This document shows positions 1 to 7,674 of a DNA stretch of 64,000 nucleotides, in pieces. The notes below the pieces were generated by a model, which had not been told where the DNA came from, did not search any database, and saw only the letters and a list, made by a program, of their open reading frames with translations. Positions within the stretch are counted from its first letter, which is position 1. Every line of letters starts with the position of its first letter. The position numbers and the translations under genes are program-made. Source of the stretch: Psychrobacter sp. FDAARGOS_221 (GTDB lineage Bacteria; Pseudomonadota; Gammaproteobacteria; Pseudomonadales; Moraxellaceae); the NCBI RefSeq assembly GCF_002313155.2, contig NZ_NWFK02000001.1, positions 682,001 through 746,000 of the forward strand, read 5' to 3'.

Positions 1-456
1 CTAAGTTAAACGACCCATCTTATTACGAGTAAACTGCCGTGGCTCACTGCTAATGTCTGCATGATCACTGGTTTGATTGGCGTCATCATCACCATTATCT
101 TCAGGAATAGCTAAGCCAAGACTGGTGTCGCCCTTGGCAAATCGCTCAAGATGCTTGATGGCATCATCGTATAGCTTAGTAGTAGCGTTATCCGCATTGC
201 CTGTATTACCAAGCTTGACCTTTAGATAGTACACAGCTAAATCAATAGCCAGCGTCTTAACTAAAGCAGGTACGATATCAAGCGGCAGGCTCACACGCTG
301 ACCGATATAGCTATCAATAATGCCAGTGGCATCTGCAATAGCTGCATCAGCAACTGGCGTATTAATGCTGTCAGCACGGCGCTTCGGGTTAGTCAGTTCA
401 ATAACTGTCTGCGTGCCCAAGCGCAATTCTAGATCTGTGACAGCGGCATAGCTCAT
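1..456 (-). CDS. Mu gp36-like head-tail protein (DUF1320)
   Basis: 151 residues beginning MSYAAVTDLELRLG, the usual opening of the DUF1320/Mu gp36 family, which follows the major head gene in Mu-like phages and is thought to act in head completion or head-tail joining. The start at 456 overlaps the stop codon of the gp35-like gene as ATGA, so the two are translationally coupled. A longer frame exists upstream to 498, but its extra 14 residues lie inside the gp35 gene and are not family-like. The acidic C-terminal third (many D, E, N) is variable. It is complete: the stop codon lies at positions 1-3. Confidence 0.85.
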   Translation of the reverse strand: MSYAAVTDLELRLGTQTVIELTNPKRRADSINTPVADAAIADATGIIDSYIGQRVSLPLDIVPALVKTLAIDLAVYYLKVKLGNTGNADNATTKLYDDAIKHLERFAKGDTSLGLAIPEDNGDDDANQTSDHADISSEPRQFTRNKMGRLT

Positions 457-923
457 TCTGGGATACTCTCGGTATATTCGGCAACAAGCACATCCCAAGC
501 GTGATCACGCTCTTTTGCGCTCACATCAAGACCAGCATCTTTAAGCTCTTTGACAGTTGGCTTATCTGCTGTCATATCAAGATTTAAGCCACGCATTGAC
601 TCAGTGATGACAGCTAAACGCTCAACAGATGCCTCTGAATCATCATCGCTTTCAGTAGCATTTGCACCTGCATCATCGCTTTGAGCCGTATCAGCACCTG
701 AATCTGCTGCGATATCTTCATCAACGCCCAATGAACCGCTTGCATTTTTGATATCAGCATCATCGGAGAGCACCTTAACTTTAAGATAACTATCGGCTTC
801 AAGCGCTGCCAGCTCGCTTTGCGTAACCTCAATATCTCTTGGTGTCTTTGTGAATTGCATGCCATTACGAAATCGACTTAGGCAACCGGCTGCCATCACT
901 GATACTAAAACTTTGTTACTCAT
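453..923 (-). CDS. Mu gp35-like protein with C-terminal HeH/LEM-like motif
   Basis: 156 residues. The N-terminus (VMAAGCLSRFRNGMQFT...) and the position between major head gene T and gp36 match the FluMu gp35 family. An acidic linker (about residues 70-105) rich in D, A and S leads to a C-terminal segment around KPTVKELKDAGLDVSAKE, which looks like the short helix-extended-helix (HeH) fold seen in these phage proteins. A good ribosome site (AAGGAT) lies 6 nt before the start. The function in Mu is not well defined; probably a virion or head accessory protein. The call rests on motif recognition and synteny. Confidence 0.75.
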   Translation of the reverse strand: MSNKVLVSVMAAGCLSRFRNGMQFTKTPRDIEVTQSELAALEADSYLKVKVLSDDADIKNASGSLGVDEDIAADSGADTAQSDDAGANATESDDDSEASVERLAVITESMRGLNLDMTADKPTVKELKDAGLDVSAKERDHAWDVLVAEYTESIPE

Positions 924-977
924 GGTTATATCCTTTGATTTTTATAAAGCTAAGTTATTAAGTTATGTGATTTAAGG

Positions 978-997
978 GCTGGGCGTTTTAGCCCAGC
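978..997 (-). terminator. hairpin between head genes T and gp35
   Basis: Perfect 7-bp stem GCTGGGC/GCCCAGC with a 6-nt loop in the 105-bp spacer after the major head gene. On the minus strand it is not followed by a run of T, so it is more likely an mRNA-stabilising or processing hairpin, or a partial attenuator that raises T over downstream genes, than a full terminator. Confidence 0.4.
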
Positions 998-1028
998 TTG
1001 GTGTTAAATCGTTACATTAAAAGATTGG

Positions 1029-1940
1029 TTACACTCGCTGAGTGACTAACACATCAACCACATCTTTGTTGATGTTGGTCTGACCATTCGCCAAGCGTTC
1101 CGCTTTTACGAGCTCAAGCGCTTTGGCTCGTAGTGATGGTGGGACAACTAGCAAAGTAGGCTTAATATCAAGCTCACGGCCACCGTCAGCCTTTTGTGAC
1201 TGCATATGTGCAATGGCAGCGTTTAGATTGTCGCTAGTTAATGGTTTATTTGACATATACGCCATTTGCCAAAAGCCATAGCCGACGTTATGACGTGCTC
1301 GAGCGCCCCAACGGAAGATGTCTTGCATAAATACTGACTCATCATCCAGCTTGGTCATGCTTGTCAACTCAACGTCTTTACGCTTCTGAAAGATGATTGG
1401 CTTGATGATGTTGCTGGTATCTAGCAAATACCACGCTGGTTCACCAGAGTCAGAATCGTAGTCAAGGTTTGATACAGTTGTGGCAGAGCCCGTGCCGTCA
1501 TGCTTTTCATAAACAGGGTGGTCAGTATCAAAGAAGTTTTGACCGTCATAGCACAGCTGGTTGCGACCGTCTTTTAATGCACCAAATACCAGCTTATCTG
1601 GATGTTGCATTGCACGGCGGCCATGTGCTTCTGCAAGCGGGGTTAATGTGCCAAGATTGTCATCTTCGATATCAGTACGTTTCACCGCAATCGTTGATTC
1701 ATACAGCTTATTAACAATGGTGTAACCGTGCGTTTTAATATCATTTAGCACACGTTCACCGATCCATTCCCGCATGTCCGGCATTTCACCCAGCCATCCG
1801 TAAGTGTTGCTGGCAGTGCTAGAGGGTACGACGGTCGCAATCTGGGTGTATTCAGGTTCAACACTGTCCAAACCTTTTTGGAATGTCTGTTTAATCGCCG
1901 TATTGAGTGCTGATAGCGTTGCAGCATTAACTAAAGCCAT
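1029..1940 (-). CDS. Major head subunit gpT (Mu-like)
   Basis: 303 residues, close to the length of Mu gpT. It contains the conserved family block WLGEMPDMREWIGERV (about residues 49-64) and the following region with KLYESTIAVKRTDIEDDNLG. This is the HK97-fold capsid protein that forms the icosahedral shell. It follows the protease/scaffold genes I/Z and precedes gp35 and gp36, the normal head-gene order. A strong ribosome site (AAGGAA, 8 nt before ATG) fits high expression. The spacer before it (1941-2013) contains TTTACTGATTAA at 1979-1990, which resembles the core of the late-promoter-like element found at genes I and lys. Confidence 0.92.
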   Translation of the reverse strand: MALVNAATLSALNTAIKQTFQKGLDSVEPEYTQIATVVPSSTASNTYGWLGEMPDMREWIGERVLNDIKTHGYTIVNKLYESTIAVKRTDIEDDNLGTLTPLAEAHGRRAMQHPDKLVFGALKDGRNQLCYDGQNFFDTDHPVYEKHDGTGSATTVSNLDYDSDSGEPAWYLLDTSNIIKPIIFQKRKDVELTSMTKLDDESVFMQDIFRWGARARHNVGYGFWQMAYMSNKPLTSDNLNAAIAHMQSQKADGGRELDIKPTLLVVPPSLRAKALELVKAERLANGQTNINKDVVDVLVTQRV

Positions 1941-2013
1941 GAGCTTGTTCCTTATGTTTTATGATTTACTTGAATAAATTTACTGATTAATAAAGTGTTA
2001 AAGCAGGTGTTGC

Positions 2014-2481
2014 TTAATCTAAGACAACACCCATTTGAGCCAGGACTGCTTGTTGCGCACTGTTTAGCTCTGTGCTTTTGTCATCTTTGGGTGATGTATT
2101 TGGTAAGTTACTGTCGCCAATAATTGCTGCTTTGGTTGATACAAACTTATTAAAGTCAGCCAAGCCTTGCTCAGTTGAGCAACATTTTGTGTAAAACTCT
2201 TTATCAGCAGGGGCAATCTTTTTATCTACAATAGCCGTGTTAATGGCCGTCTCTACTGCTTCTTGATGCTTTGCAGCTTTCATGTCTGCAAGCTGTTGTT
2301 TAGCAGTATTAAGCTCAGTGACCACTTGAGTGTGGGTTGCTTGCGGCACAAAGCTATTTAAATCAGGCGTTTGTGGCTCTTTTTCTGACTTAGCAGCTTT
2401 TAATGCTTTGATAGCGTCAAGCACTGCTGCTTGATCAGCATCCTCAGGTAAGCCAAGGGCTTTTAATAATTCTGGATCCAT
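2014..2481 (-). CDS. Scaffold protein gpZ, nested in-frame in gene I
   Basis: The in-frame ATG at 2481 (MDPELLKALGLPEDADQ) is preceded by AAAGGA with a 7-nt spacer. This is a much better ribosome site than the one for the full-length gene. The product would be 155 residues, helical and charged (KALKAAKSEKE, a QLADMKAAKHQEAVE coiled segment), as expected of a capsid scaffold. In phage Mu the scaffold Z is likewise produced from an internal start of gene I. The nested expression is therefore supported by both the sequence and the family precedent, but it has not been shown here. Confidence 0.7.
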   Translation of the reverse strand: MDPELLKALGLPEDADQAAVLDAIKALKAAKSEKEPQTPDLNSFVPQATHTQVVTELNTAKQQLADMKAAKHQEAVETAINTAIVDKKIAPADKEFYTKCCSTEQGLADFNKFVSTKAAIIGDSNLPNTSPKDDKSTELNSAQQAVLAQMGVVLD

Positions 2482-2982
2482 AGGAGTGTCCTTTTGCGTT
2501 GGGTTGGTGGTTGCATTATTTAGGGCGGGTACATTTAAGTTCGGCTTGTTGGTCAAGCCGACACTAGCTAGTGCATGTACCACGCCATCTTTGGTGACGT
2601 TAAAGGCGGGGCTGTAGAATTTATAACGCTTATCGGCTATGACTTGTTTGCCAAGACCATTGAGCTCAAGCAATCCCAAGATATGGTTGTTCTCAATCTT
2701 AAGCTGAGTTATCCAGCCGCTAGCTTCAGTGTTTGGTGTGGTTTCACTGGCATGGTCGATATCTAAGATAAACGGCAGGGTGGTGTTTTTAATGACCGCT
2801 TCAGGGTCGCTGTTGTTCCAGCTACGTCCATCACGTCCACTAAACTTACCAATGGGAATAAGCGGCAACCATAGCCCGCTGTCTGTATTAGAGTCAGACG
2901 GCAAGCTACGGCAAAGTGCAGTGATAACGTCACTTTGACTTTGATTGGTATTGTTAAGCGTGGTATATAGAGGTGTTTTCAT
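2014..2982 (-). CDS. Head maturation protease gpI (Mu-like)
   Basis: 322 residues matching the Mu gene I family: an N-terminal protease part (about 1-165, with LPFILDIDHASE and YKFYSPAF) and a C-terminal scaffold part. In Mu, gpI cleaves the scaffold and itself during capsid assembly. The start lies directly after a 6-bp hairpin (ATTGCT/AGCAAT, 2983-3000) and has no visible ribosome site. A late-promoter-like element (3016-3037) lies just upstream, so the transcript may begin only a few bases before the ATG. The scaffold form Z starts inside this gene in the same frame. Confidence 0.88.
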   Translation of the reverse strand: MKTPLYTTLNNTNQSQSDVITALCRSLPSDSNTDSGLWLPLIPIGKFSGRDGRSWNNSDPEAVIKNTTLPFILDIDHASETTPNTEASGWITQLKIENNHILGLLELNGLGKQVIADKRYKFYSPAFNVTKDGVVHALASVGLTNKPNLNVPALNNATTNPTQKDTPMDPELLKALGLPEDADQAAVLDAIKALKAAKSEKEPQTPDLNSFVPQATHTQVVTELNTAKQQLADMKAAKHQEAVETAINTAIVDKKIAPADKEFYTKCCSTEQGLADFNKFVSTKAAIIGDSNLPNTSPKDDKSTELNSAQQAVLAQMGVVLD

Positions 2983-3000
2983 ATTGCTTAGATTAGCAAT
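2983..3000 (-). promoter_or_regulatory. hairpin touching the gene I start codon
   Basis: ATTGCT, a 6-nt loop and AGCAAT form a stem whose last base adjoins the gene I ATG (2980-2982). It could hold back translation of the full-length protease relative to the nested scaffold Z, or mark a near-leaderless mRNA. This is inference from position only. Confidence 0.4.
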
Positions 3001-3015
3001 ATGTCAAGGAGGGTA

Positions 3016-3037
3016 TTATTAAAGTGGTTTACTGATT
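3016..3037 (-). promoter_or_regulatory. late-promoter-like element upstream of gene I (PI analogue)
   Basis: On the + strand this reads TTATTAAAGTGGTTTACTG followed by ATT. It matches 21 of 22 bases with the element at 10051-10072 upstream of the endolysin. In phage Mu the activator C binds upstream of exactly these two genes (PI and Plys). The shared element is therefore likely the binding site of this phage's late activator. Confidence 0.6.
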
Positions 3038-3042
3038 TTTAC

Positions 3043-3070
3043 TTGATAGGAGTGGGGTTTGGCGTATAAT
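3043..3070 (+). promoter_or_regulatory. strong sigma70-type promoter for the tRNA-like RNA
   Basis: TTGATA (3043-3048), 16-bp spacer, TATAAT (3065-3070): one mismatch from consensus in the -35 box and a perfect -10 box. It points away from gene I and against the late operon. Predicted start near 3077, about 6-7 bases before the acceptor-like stem of the RNA begins at 3083. No open reading frame longer than about 25 codons follows. Confidence 0.7.
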
Positions 3071-3076
3071 ATTAGT

Positions 3077-3220
3077 TAGTTTTTATGTTGTAGAGCCCAA
3101 TTCAGGTAGAAGGGATTGTTAACTGTGGTTTTGTAGTATTATGATGGCGGTATTACAAAAATAGGTTAGCAAGTGACGTTGGTTCAAATCCAACCCAACA
3201 TAAAAACGCCATCTTTTCTT
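3077..3220 (+). ncRNA. tRNA-like structured RNA, antisense to the late operon
   Basis: What is seen: TTATGTTG (3083-3090) pairs perfectly with CAACATAA (3196-3203), like an acceptor stem; AATTCAGGTAGA (3099-3110) resembles a D-loop with the GG pair and may be closed by CCC/GGG (3096-3098/3112-3114); GTTGG-TTCAAAT-CCAAC (3178-3194) is a perfect T-arm with consensus loop. Where the anticodon arm would be there is instead a long hairpin, TTTTGTAGTA/TATTACAAAA (3129-3138/3151-3160). Its loop GATGGCG (3143-3149) is complementary to CGCCATC (3207-3213), which precedes TTTTCTT at the end. About 120 nt between the acceptor strands is too long for a normal tRNA. No anticodon stem forms around the GTT at 3118-3120. 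The architecture recalls the tRNA-like domain of tmRNA in miniature, but there is no encoded CCA and no tag frame. It may be a degenerate tRNA or a new RNA; the function is unknown. Confidence 0.6.
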
Positions 3221-4538
3221 ATAACTCCCCCCACAGTAGTTCAAACGCCCTTAAAGTAGATAGCTCATCCTTAGATAACGCCGACCCTGTTTTTACCAAA
3301 TTCAATAAAATTTGTTTTTTCTCGCCATTGGTATCTTTTGTTTTGACAGCATAATCAACTTTAACGAGTAGCTTTCCATTTTGTTGAGCGTAAACAAACA
3401 CTAATGTATCAAGTGCATTCTTTTGCCGTTGTTGCTCTTTACTCTGTAATAAAATTGCAGTAGGGTTTTGTAGCTCGATTGGTAAGTTTTGCCAGAACTC
3501 TATATCTAAATGCTTATCTAATTTCTGCTTACTATCTCTTAAACCATGCAATATATCCACATCTCGTACGGCAATAATGCGATGGTATGGCGCTTTACCC
3601 AGTTGCTCAAGCTTATCAACAACCTCATCTTTTATAGTGCCAACTGCCAGCGTATTGCCATAAGCACGCTTATTCTCAGCAATATCAGTAACCATGTCAT
3701 GTACCACTTTAGCTATCATCGCTTTTTGAGCTGTATCATTAAGCAAGGCTGTCATGGTGGCATTGGCTAAGCCTGGGTTTTGCGTCACGACCTGTGACAG
3801 CTTATCTGTCACCATCTCAAGCGCTTTATGTTCGTGATGCTTACCGACATTATATTCAAATCCTGGATCAATACCCTTGGGCACTTTATGAATACGACCA
3901 GTTGATTTATTCACCCAGTCATGCAATTCAACCTCGGGTGATTTGCTGATACCCATTTTCTCCGCTTTTTCAGCAGTTAGGCTTTGCACCCAGCACTTAC
4001 AGCCCCAGCCATTCATAGGCATATGTGTTTGCCAGAACGGGTCATCAACATGCAATACCAAGCTCTCAAACCCTTTGTGTTCAAGTCTATGTTCTTTGCT
4101 TGGCCCAAGGCGATAGCGTAAGTAAGGGTGAGTGGCTTTGTTAGTCTCAAACCGATGCCAAGAGCCTGTGTGATAAGACTGAGTTTTATTAACGCTGTAG
4201 ACCTTTCTTAATCGACGGTTTGACAATCGGGTTATTTTTTCGCCAGTTACCTCATCTGCTTGCTCAAAGTTACCCCAGCCAGACTCACCAAGTCGATTAA
4301 GTATGCCTTTTTTAAATGTGTAAAAACTTTGTCCTTCAGCAACGGCTTCAATTACAGATTGATGGATGTCATCTAATACATCCATCTCCATAATCTTAGC
4401 AACCGTAAACTTTGAGGCATGCTGTTGTGCGTATATCTCTGACCAGTTATAGCTGGTTGCCAGCTTTTTACTCTTAATATAAGCAATGGCCTCATGAGGT
4501 ATAACTTTGGGTTCGTCATCTAAAAGTTTGTCCGCCAT
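3219..4538 (-). CDS. MuF head morphogenesis protein with nuclease-like C-terminal domain
   Basis: 439 residues. Residues about 105-190 carry the Phage_Mu_F minor head signature (HPYLRYRLGPSKEHR...H, then MPMNGWGCKCWVQSL). This protein binds portal or capsid and is packaged. The C-terminal part (about 295-439, with RDVDILHGLRDS, NLPIELQNPTAIL, LVFVYAQQNGKLLVKVDY) resembles the PBECR2 type of phage Barnase/EndoU/ColicinE5/RelE-like nuclease domains often attached to MuF proteins; H331 is a candidate active residue. Such MuF toxins are carried in virions and may act in the host or against competitors. No obvious immunity gene is adjacent: the downstream spacer holds only the tRNA-like RNA. The start overlaps the portal stop as TAATG. 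The MuF call is firm; the nuclease call is family recognition by eye. Confidence 0.85.
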   Translation of the reverse strand: MADKLLDDEPKVIPHEAIAYIKSKKLATSYNWSEIYAQQHASKFTVAKIMEMDVLDDIHQSVIEAVAEGQSFYTFKKGILNRLGESGWGNFEQADEVTGEKITRLSNRRLRKVYSVNKTQSYHTGSWHRFETNKATHPYLRYRLGPSKEHRLEHKGFESLVLHVDDPFWQTHMPMNGWGCKCWVQSLTAEKAEKMGISKSPEVELHDWVNKSTGRIHKVPKGIDPGFEYNVGKHHEHKALEMVTDKLSQVVTQNPGLANATMTALLNDTAQKAMIAKVVHDMVTDIAENKRAYGNTLAVGTIKDEVVDKLEQLGKAPYHRIIAVRDVDILHGLRDSKQKLDKHLDIEFWQNLPIELQNPTAILLQSKEQQRQKNALDTLVFVYAQQNGKLLVKVDYAVKTKDTNGEKKQILLNLVKTGSALSKDELSTLRAFELLWGEL

Positions 4539-6040
4539 TATTTAACCCCATCAGCAAAAGCCTTAATGCCAGCCAATGCCAACGCATCCGCAATATCACT
4601 GGTGTTTAATTGAGCGTCATTAAGAAGAGTTAGCATCTCATCAAAGCTATTTGCGCTTTGTAGCTGTGTGACCAACGCTTTAATAGATTGCTCGGTCACA
4701 TTGATAAAGCCGTCTAAATCATCGTCATCTTCAATATCCAAAGCAGGATTAGCCGTGTTTAACTGTGTTGTACTGTTTAGAGGGGGCATCTGATTAGGCA
4801 TGATGCCTTGAGCCGTTGGTGCTACCAGCAACTCCTCATCCTCTTGTGGATCAGGGATGCCAAGTTTGTCACGAACAAAGTTCTGTGGCACTTTAAGCCC
4901 CAGTGGTATCAGCTTTGATAGACCATCAACCAGCCCTGCAATGTCCTCAGGTTCTGGTACGTGCAGGACAAATTTCGGGTAGACCTCTTGTACGCCATAG
5001 TTAAAGTCAATGTACGGCTTAATCAGTTGCTGATTAATCGTAGCCGCCAATTGCTTAGCATCAGCTTTGAGCAAGTCCAAGCGCACTTCGTTGTGTACTT
5101 GTGACTGAGCATTGCTGCTGCCATCATCAGCCGTCATCGTCTGCCCAAGCACGGCTTTGCTGATTTGCTTGTCCAGCCAGTTTGCTAGATTCTCAAACAG
5201 ACTTTCGCCACCCGTTGAGCTTGCGGCTTGGATAAACTCCAGCTGCATACTCTCAGGTATAATGGCCGCCGCATCTGTACCAATATTTGCCACAGCACGC
5301 TTTAAGATGGTTTTGTCTTGATCCGATGCGCCATTGCCGTATTTGCCCACACGGATGGGCATACCAAAGACCTCGCAGAACGCCATCCAGTCTGTTAGGG
5401 CATAGGTTTTACACATATAGCTAAGTGCTGCCATGCGTGCAAGGCCACCACGGATGGGCACACCCGCTTTTAGCTTGGGTTGATGCACCACAAACTTATA
5501 AGCAGGCAGATGCTGACCTGCCGTGCCGTCCTCATTGCGTAGCCTGAGTGTATATGCATCGTCAGCTGCATAAGTAAAATAACGAGGGTCGCACCATTTA
5601 TATTCTGTTGGCTTAAAGCTCTGCCACATTACTTCACACGCAGCAAAGCCTTTGCCAAGCCCATCAACTAACGCACTGATTAGGTCATCAAATTCAGCTG
5701 ACTGCACCAAGTTATTGATATCATCAGCAATCTTTTGTCCTAATTCGTCATCACTGCCAGGCTCAACGTGTCTATCTAATCCCTCAATTGCCAGCTTACG
5801 AGTGCGAATCACACTGCCATAGTGTGGCTCACGCTCTTCCATTTCTTCGGCAAGCGTTAGGTAGTCGTATATATCACCTTGGTTAGCAGCCGCTAGTACA
5901 TTGGCAAGCTTAACAGGATTTAACCCCTTGGCTATGCTGTCATCATTCCAAGCACGGCGCACACCAGTCATGGATGCTGTCGCAATCTCTTGCTCTAATA
6001 TTCTTTTGCCTTTTTTGCTGGTTGGCTCAATTTCTTTCAC
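4538..6040 (-). CDS. Portal protein (DUF935, Mu gp29-like)
   Basis: 500 residues with DUF935 features: EEMEEREPHYGSVIRTRKLAIEG near residue 60-85, PRYFTYAADD, DWMAFCEVFGMPIRVGKYG and the C-terminal SLFENLANWLDKQISKAVLGQTMT segment. It forms the ring at the capsid vertex through which DNA is packaged and to which the tail joins. The start codon is GTG at 6040, overlapping the terminase stop, with GAGG 7 nt upstream. The gene sits between terminase gp28 and MuF as in Mu. The acidic C-terminal stretch (about 430-450) is typical of the variable portal tail. Confidence 0.92.
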   Translation of the reverse strand: MKEIEPTSKKGKRILEQEIATASMTGVRRAWNDDSIAKGLNPVKLANVLAAANQGDIYDYLTLAEEMEEREPHYGSVIRTRKLAIEGLDRHVEPGSDDELGQKIADDINNLVQSAEFDDLISALVDGLGKGFAACEVMWQSFKPTEYKWCDPRYFTYAADDAYTLRLRNEDGTAGQHLPAYKFVVHQPKLKAGVPIRGGLARMAALSYMCKTYALTDWMAFCEVFGMPIRVGKYGNGASDQDKTILKRAVANIGTDAAAIIPESMQLEFIQAASSTGGESLFENLANWLDKQISKAVLGQTMTADDGSSNAQSQVHNEVRLDLLKADAKQLAATINQQLIKPYIDFNYGVQEVYPKFVLHVPEPEDIAGLVDGLSKLIPLGLKVPQNFVRDKLGIPDPQEDEELLVAPTAQGIMPNQMPPLNSTTQLNTANPALDIEDDDDLDGFINVTEQSIKALVTQLQSANSFDEMLTLLNDAQLNTSDIADALALAGIKAFADGVK

Positions 6041-7674
6041 AGCACGCCTCGCTTAAATCCATAAAATTCGGTGTTGTCATCATCTTGATCAATAGTGTCG
6101 TTTTTAACGCTCTCATAGCCGTATTCACGCACCTTGGCTTCAATAGTAAACTGTGCATGACGTAGCAGTAATAACGATATGGCAGTATCAGCATGGCGTT
6201 TGATGCCTTGTCTGTCTTCACTAGCCGTCGCAGTGGGTATCTTTGGTATACCTCTAACCACTCTAAATGCCCGTAAATCCGCCAGCACTCGATCTGTTTT
6301 AGGTATCTTCTTAAACGTACCATCTTCTAATGCAGATTTTAAAGGCGGGGTATTGTTTCTATACCACGGGTCACTAAAGATGACCTCATCAATCAGACCA
6401 GTTTGCTTTTTTTCATCCCAGCGTCCAAACTCATCTGCTGCTGCTTCAGCCAAATACCCGCCGTTGCCTCGGGCATCAAATGCACCGCCCGCAAAGTTAG
6501 GCAGTCGCTTTAAAATATAATCAACGATGATTTGTTCTTGTTGCTTGTAGGGCATCTTGCCAAGCTCAACAATAAACTGTACTTCCAAGTCCAAGTTATG
6601 TTGTTCAGCTCCCACGCTCAGTGAAGTCAGGTTACTACTACGGGCAAAGTCTTCACCGACATAGTGCTTTAAATTAGGATTTAAGCCGTCTAAAAGGGGC
6701 TTTAAATGTTCTTCACACCAGTCTTGTATTTCGCTACGTCTGATATGCTCATCAACCAAGCTAAAGTCATCTGTTTTAATAAGACTAATAACAGGCGTGC
6801 CTTTATCCATATTCTTTTCAATCATGGCACGGGTCAGCCAGTTACCAGAGCCATGCTTGGGCACACACATATATTCTTCTTGAGCGTCTTCTTCACTTTC
6901 GGTATCGTTCAGCAAGTTTTGTATCCACTGACGCTCGCCCTCAATCGTGTATTCACCGCCAGTGACTTGGCATTTACCCAGCACCTGACAAATACGCTGA
7001 TACAAGCCATCACGGCAAGCATCTTCAATGGTGATAGTGTGTACAGAGCCACGCTTTTTACCAGATCGGCAATCTTTAATGTACTCATTAAAAGGACTGT
7101 CATCGCCATTGTGCGTAGAGATAATGCGGACTTTACTGCCCCACATAGTTAAGGCCATTGCAGCCTTTAATACTTCAGCAAAGCGGTCGTGGAATGCCGC
7201 CTCATCAATGACCACGTTACCTTGCATACCACGCAGGTTTTTTGGACTGGATGATAAGGCTTTAACTTTAAAGCCTGACGCAAAGTAAATAACAAAGACC
7301 TGAATGTCTTTGTCTTCATCGTTAAACACATCTTCCTGTGTTTCACTTGCAGCATAACCGTAAGCCTTGGCCCACATAGCGACGGCGTCAATATATTCGC
7401 GCGCCATCTCTTTATTTGAGCCAATATAGAACGTGTCACAACCGCCCGCTGTACGGCTCATACTGGCATCAAGCGCATTGTCCGCAGCTTCCGCCCAGGT
7501 CAAGCCAATACGGCGTGATTTTTCGCCAACCTTGATTTGGCTATCATCGGCTATCCAGCGTTTTTGATAGCCCAACAAAACATCATTTTTATTAAACGCA
7601 CTAAAGCTATCTAAAAAGTTTTGACACTCATTAGACAGCTGATTAAGTGGGCGCTCATTAACGGCATTAGTCAT
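6037..7674 (-). CDS. Terminase large subunit (Mu gp28-like)
   Basis: 545 residues from the ATG at 7674, which overlaps the gp27 stop; a TTG 12 nt upstream is less likely. The N-terminal ATPase has the Mu-type Walker A variant RRIGLTWA (about 54-61) and a Walker B-like NVVIDEAAFHDRFAEV. The C-terminal RNase H-like nuclease half includes YVGEDFARSSNLTSLSV and GGAFDARGNGGYLAEAA with acidic residues. It packages phage DNA by a headful mechanism from a transposed copy, cutting host DNA beyond the phage ends. Neighbours gp27 and portal gp29 support the call. Confidence 0.93.
   Translation of the reverse strand: MTNAVNERPLNQLSNECQNFLDSFSAFNKNDVLLGYQKRWIADDSQIKVGEKSRRIGLTWAEAADNALDASMSRTAGGCDTFYIGSNKEMAREYIDAVAMWAKAYGYAASETQEDVFNDEDKDIQVFVIYFASGFKVKALSSSPKNLRGMQGNVVIDEAAFHDRFAEVLKAAMALTMWGSKVRIISTHNGDDSPFNEYIKDCRSGKKRGSVHTITIEDACRDGLYQRICQVLGKCQVTGGEYTIEGERQWIQNLLNDTESEEDAQEEYMCVPKHGSGNWLTRAMIEKNMDKGTPVISLIKTDDFSLVDEHIRRSEIQDWCEEHLKPLLDGLNPNLKHYVGEDFARSSNLTSLSVGAEQHNLDLEVQFIVELGKMPYKQQEQIIVDYILKRLPNFAGGAFDARGNGGYLAEAAADEFGRWDEKKQTGLIDEVIFSDPWYRNNTPPLKSALEDGTFKKIPKTDRVLADLRAFRVVRGIPKIPTATASEDRQGIKRHADTAISLLLLRHAQFTIEAKVREYGYESVKNDTIDQDDDNTEFYGFKRGVL

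Noticed and set aside
3000..3068. A 22-codon + strand frame with AAGGAGG in it
   Set aside because: The Shine-Dalgarno-like sequence lies inside, not before, the frame, and the frame overlaps the late promoter element and the RNA promoter.
3084..3202. A standard tRNA-Asn gene (GTT triplet at 3118-3120)
   Set aside because: The anticodon triplet has no surrounding 5-bp stem, the length is about 119 nt, there is a T/C mismatch at the base of the acceptor stem in the canonical register, and no CCA follows. It is kept as a tRNA-like RNA, not a tRNA.
6179..7288. Several + strand frames opposite the terminase gene
   Set aside because: They are shadows of a strongly conserved gene on the other strand, lack ribosome sites and have no recognisable protein features.
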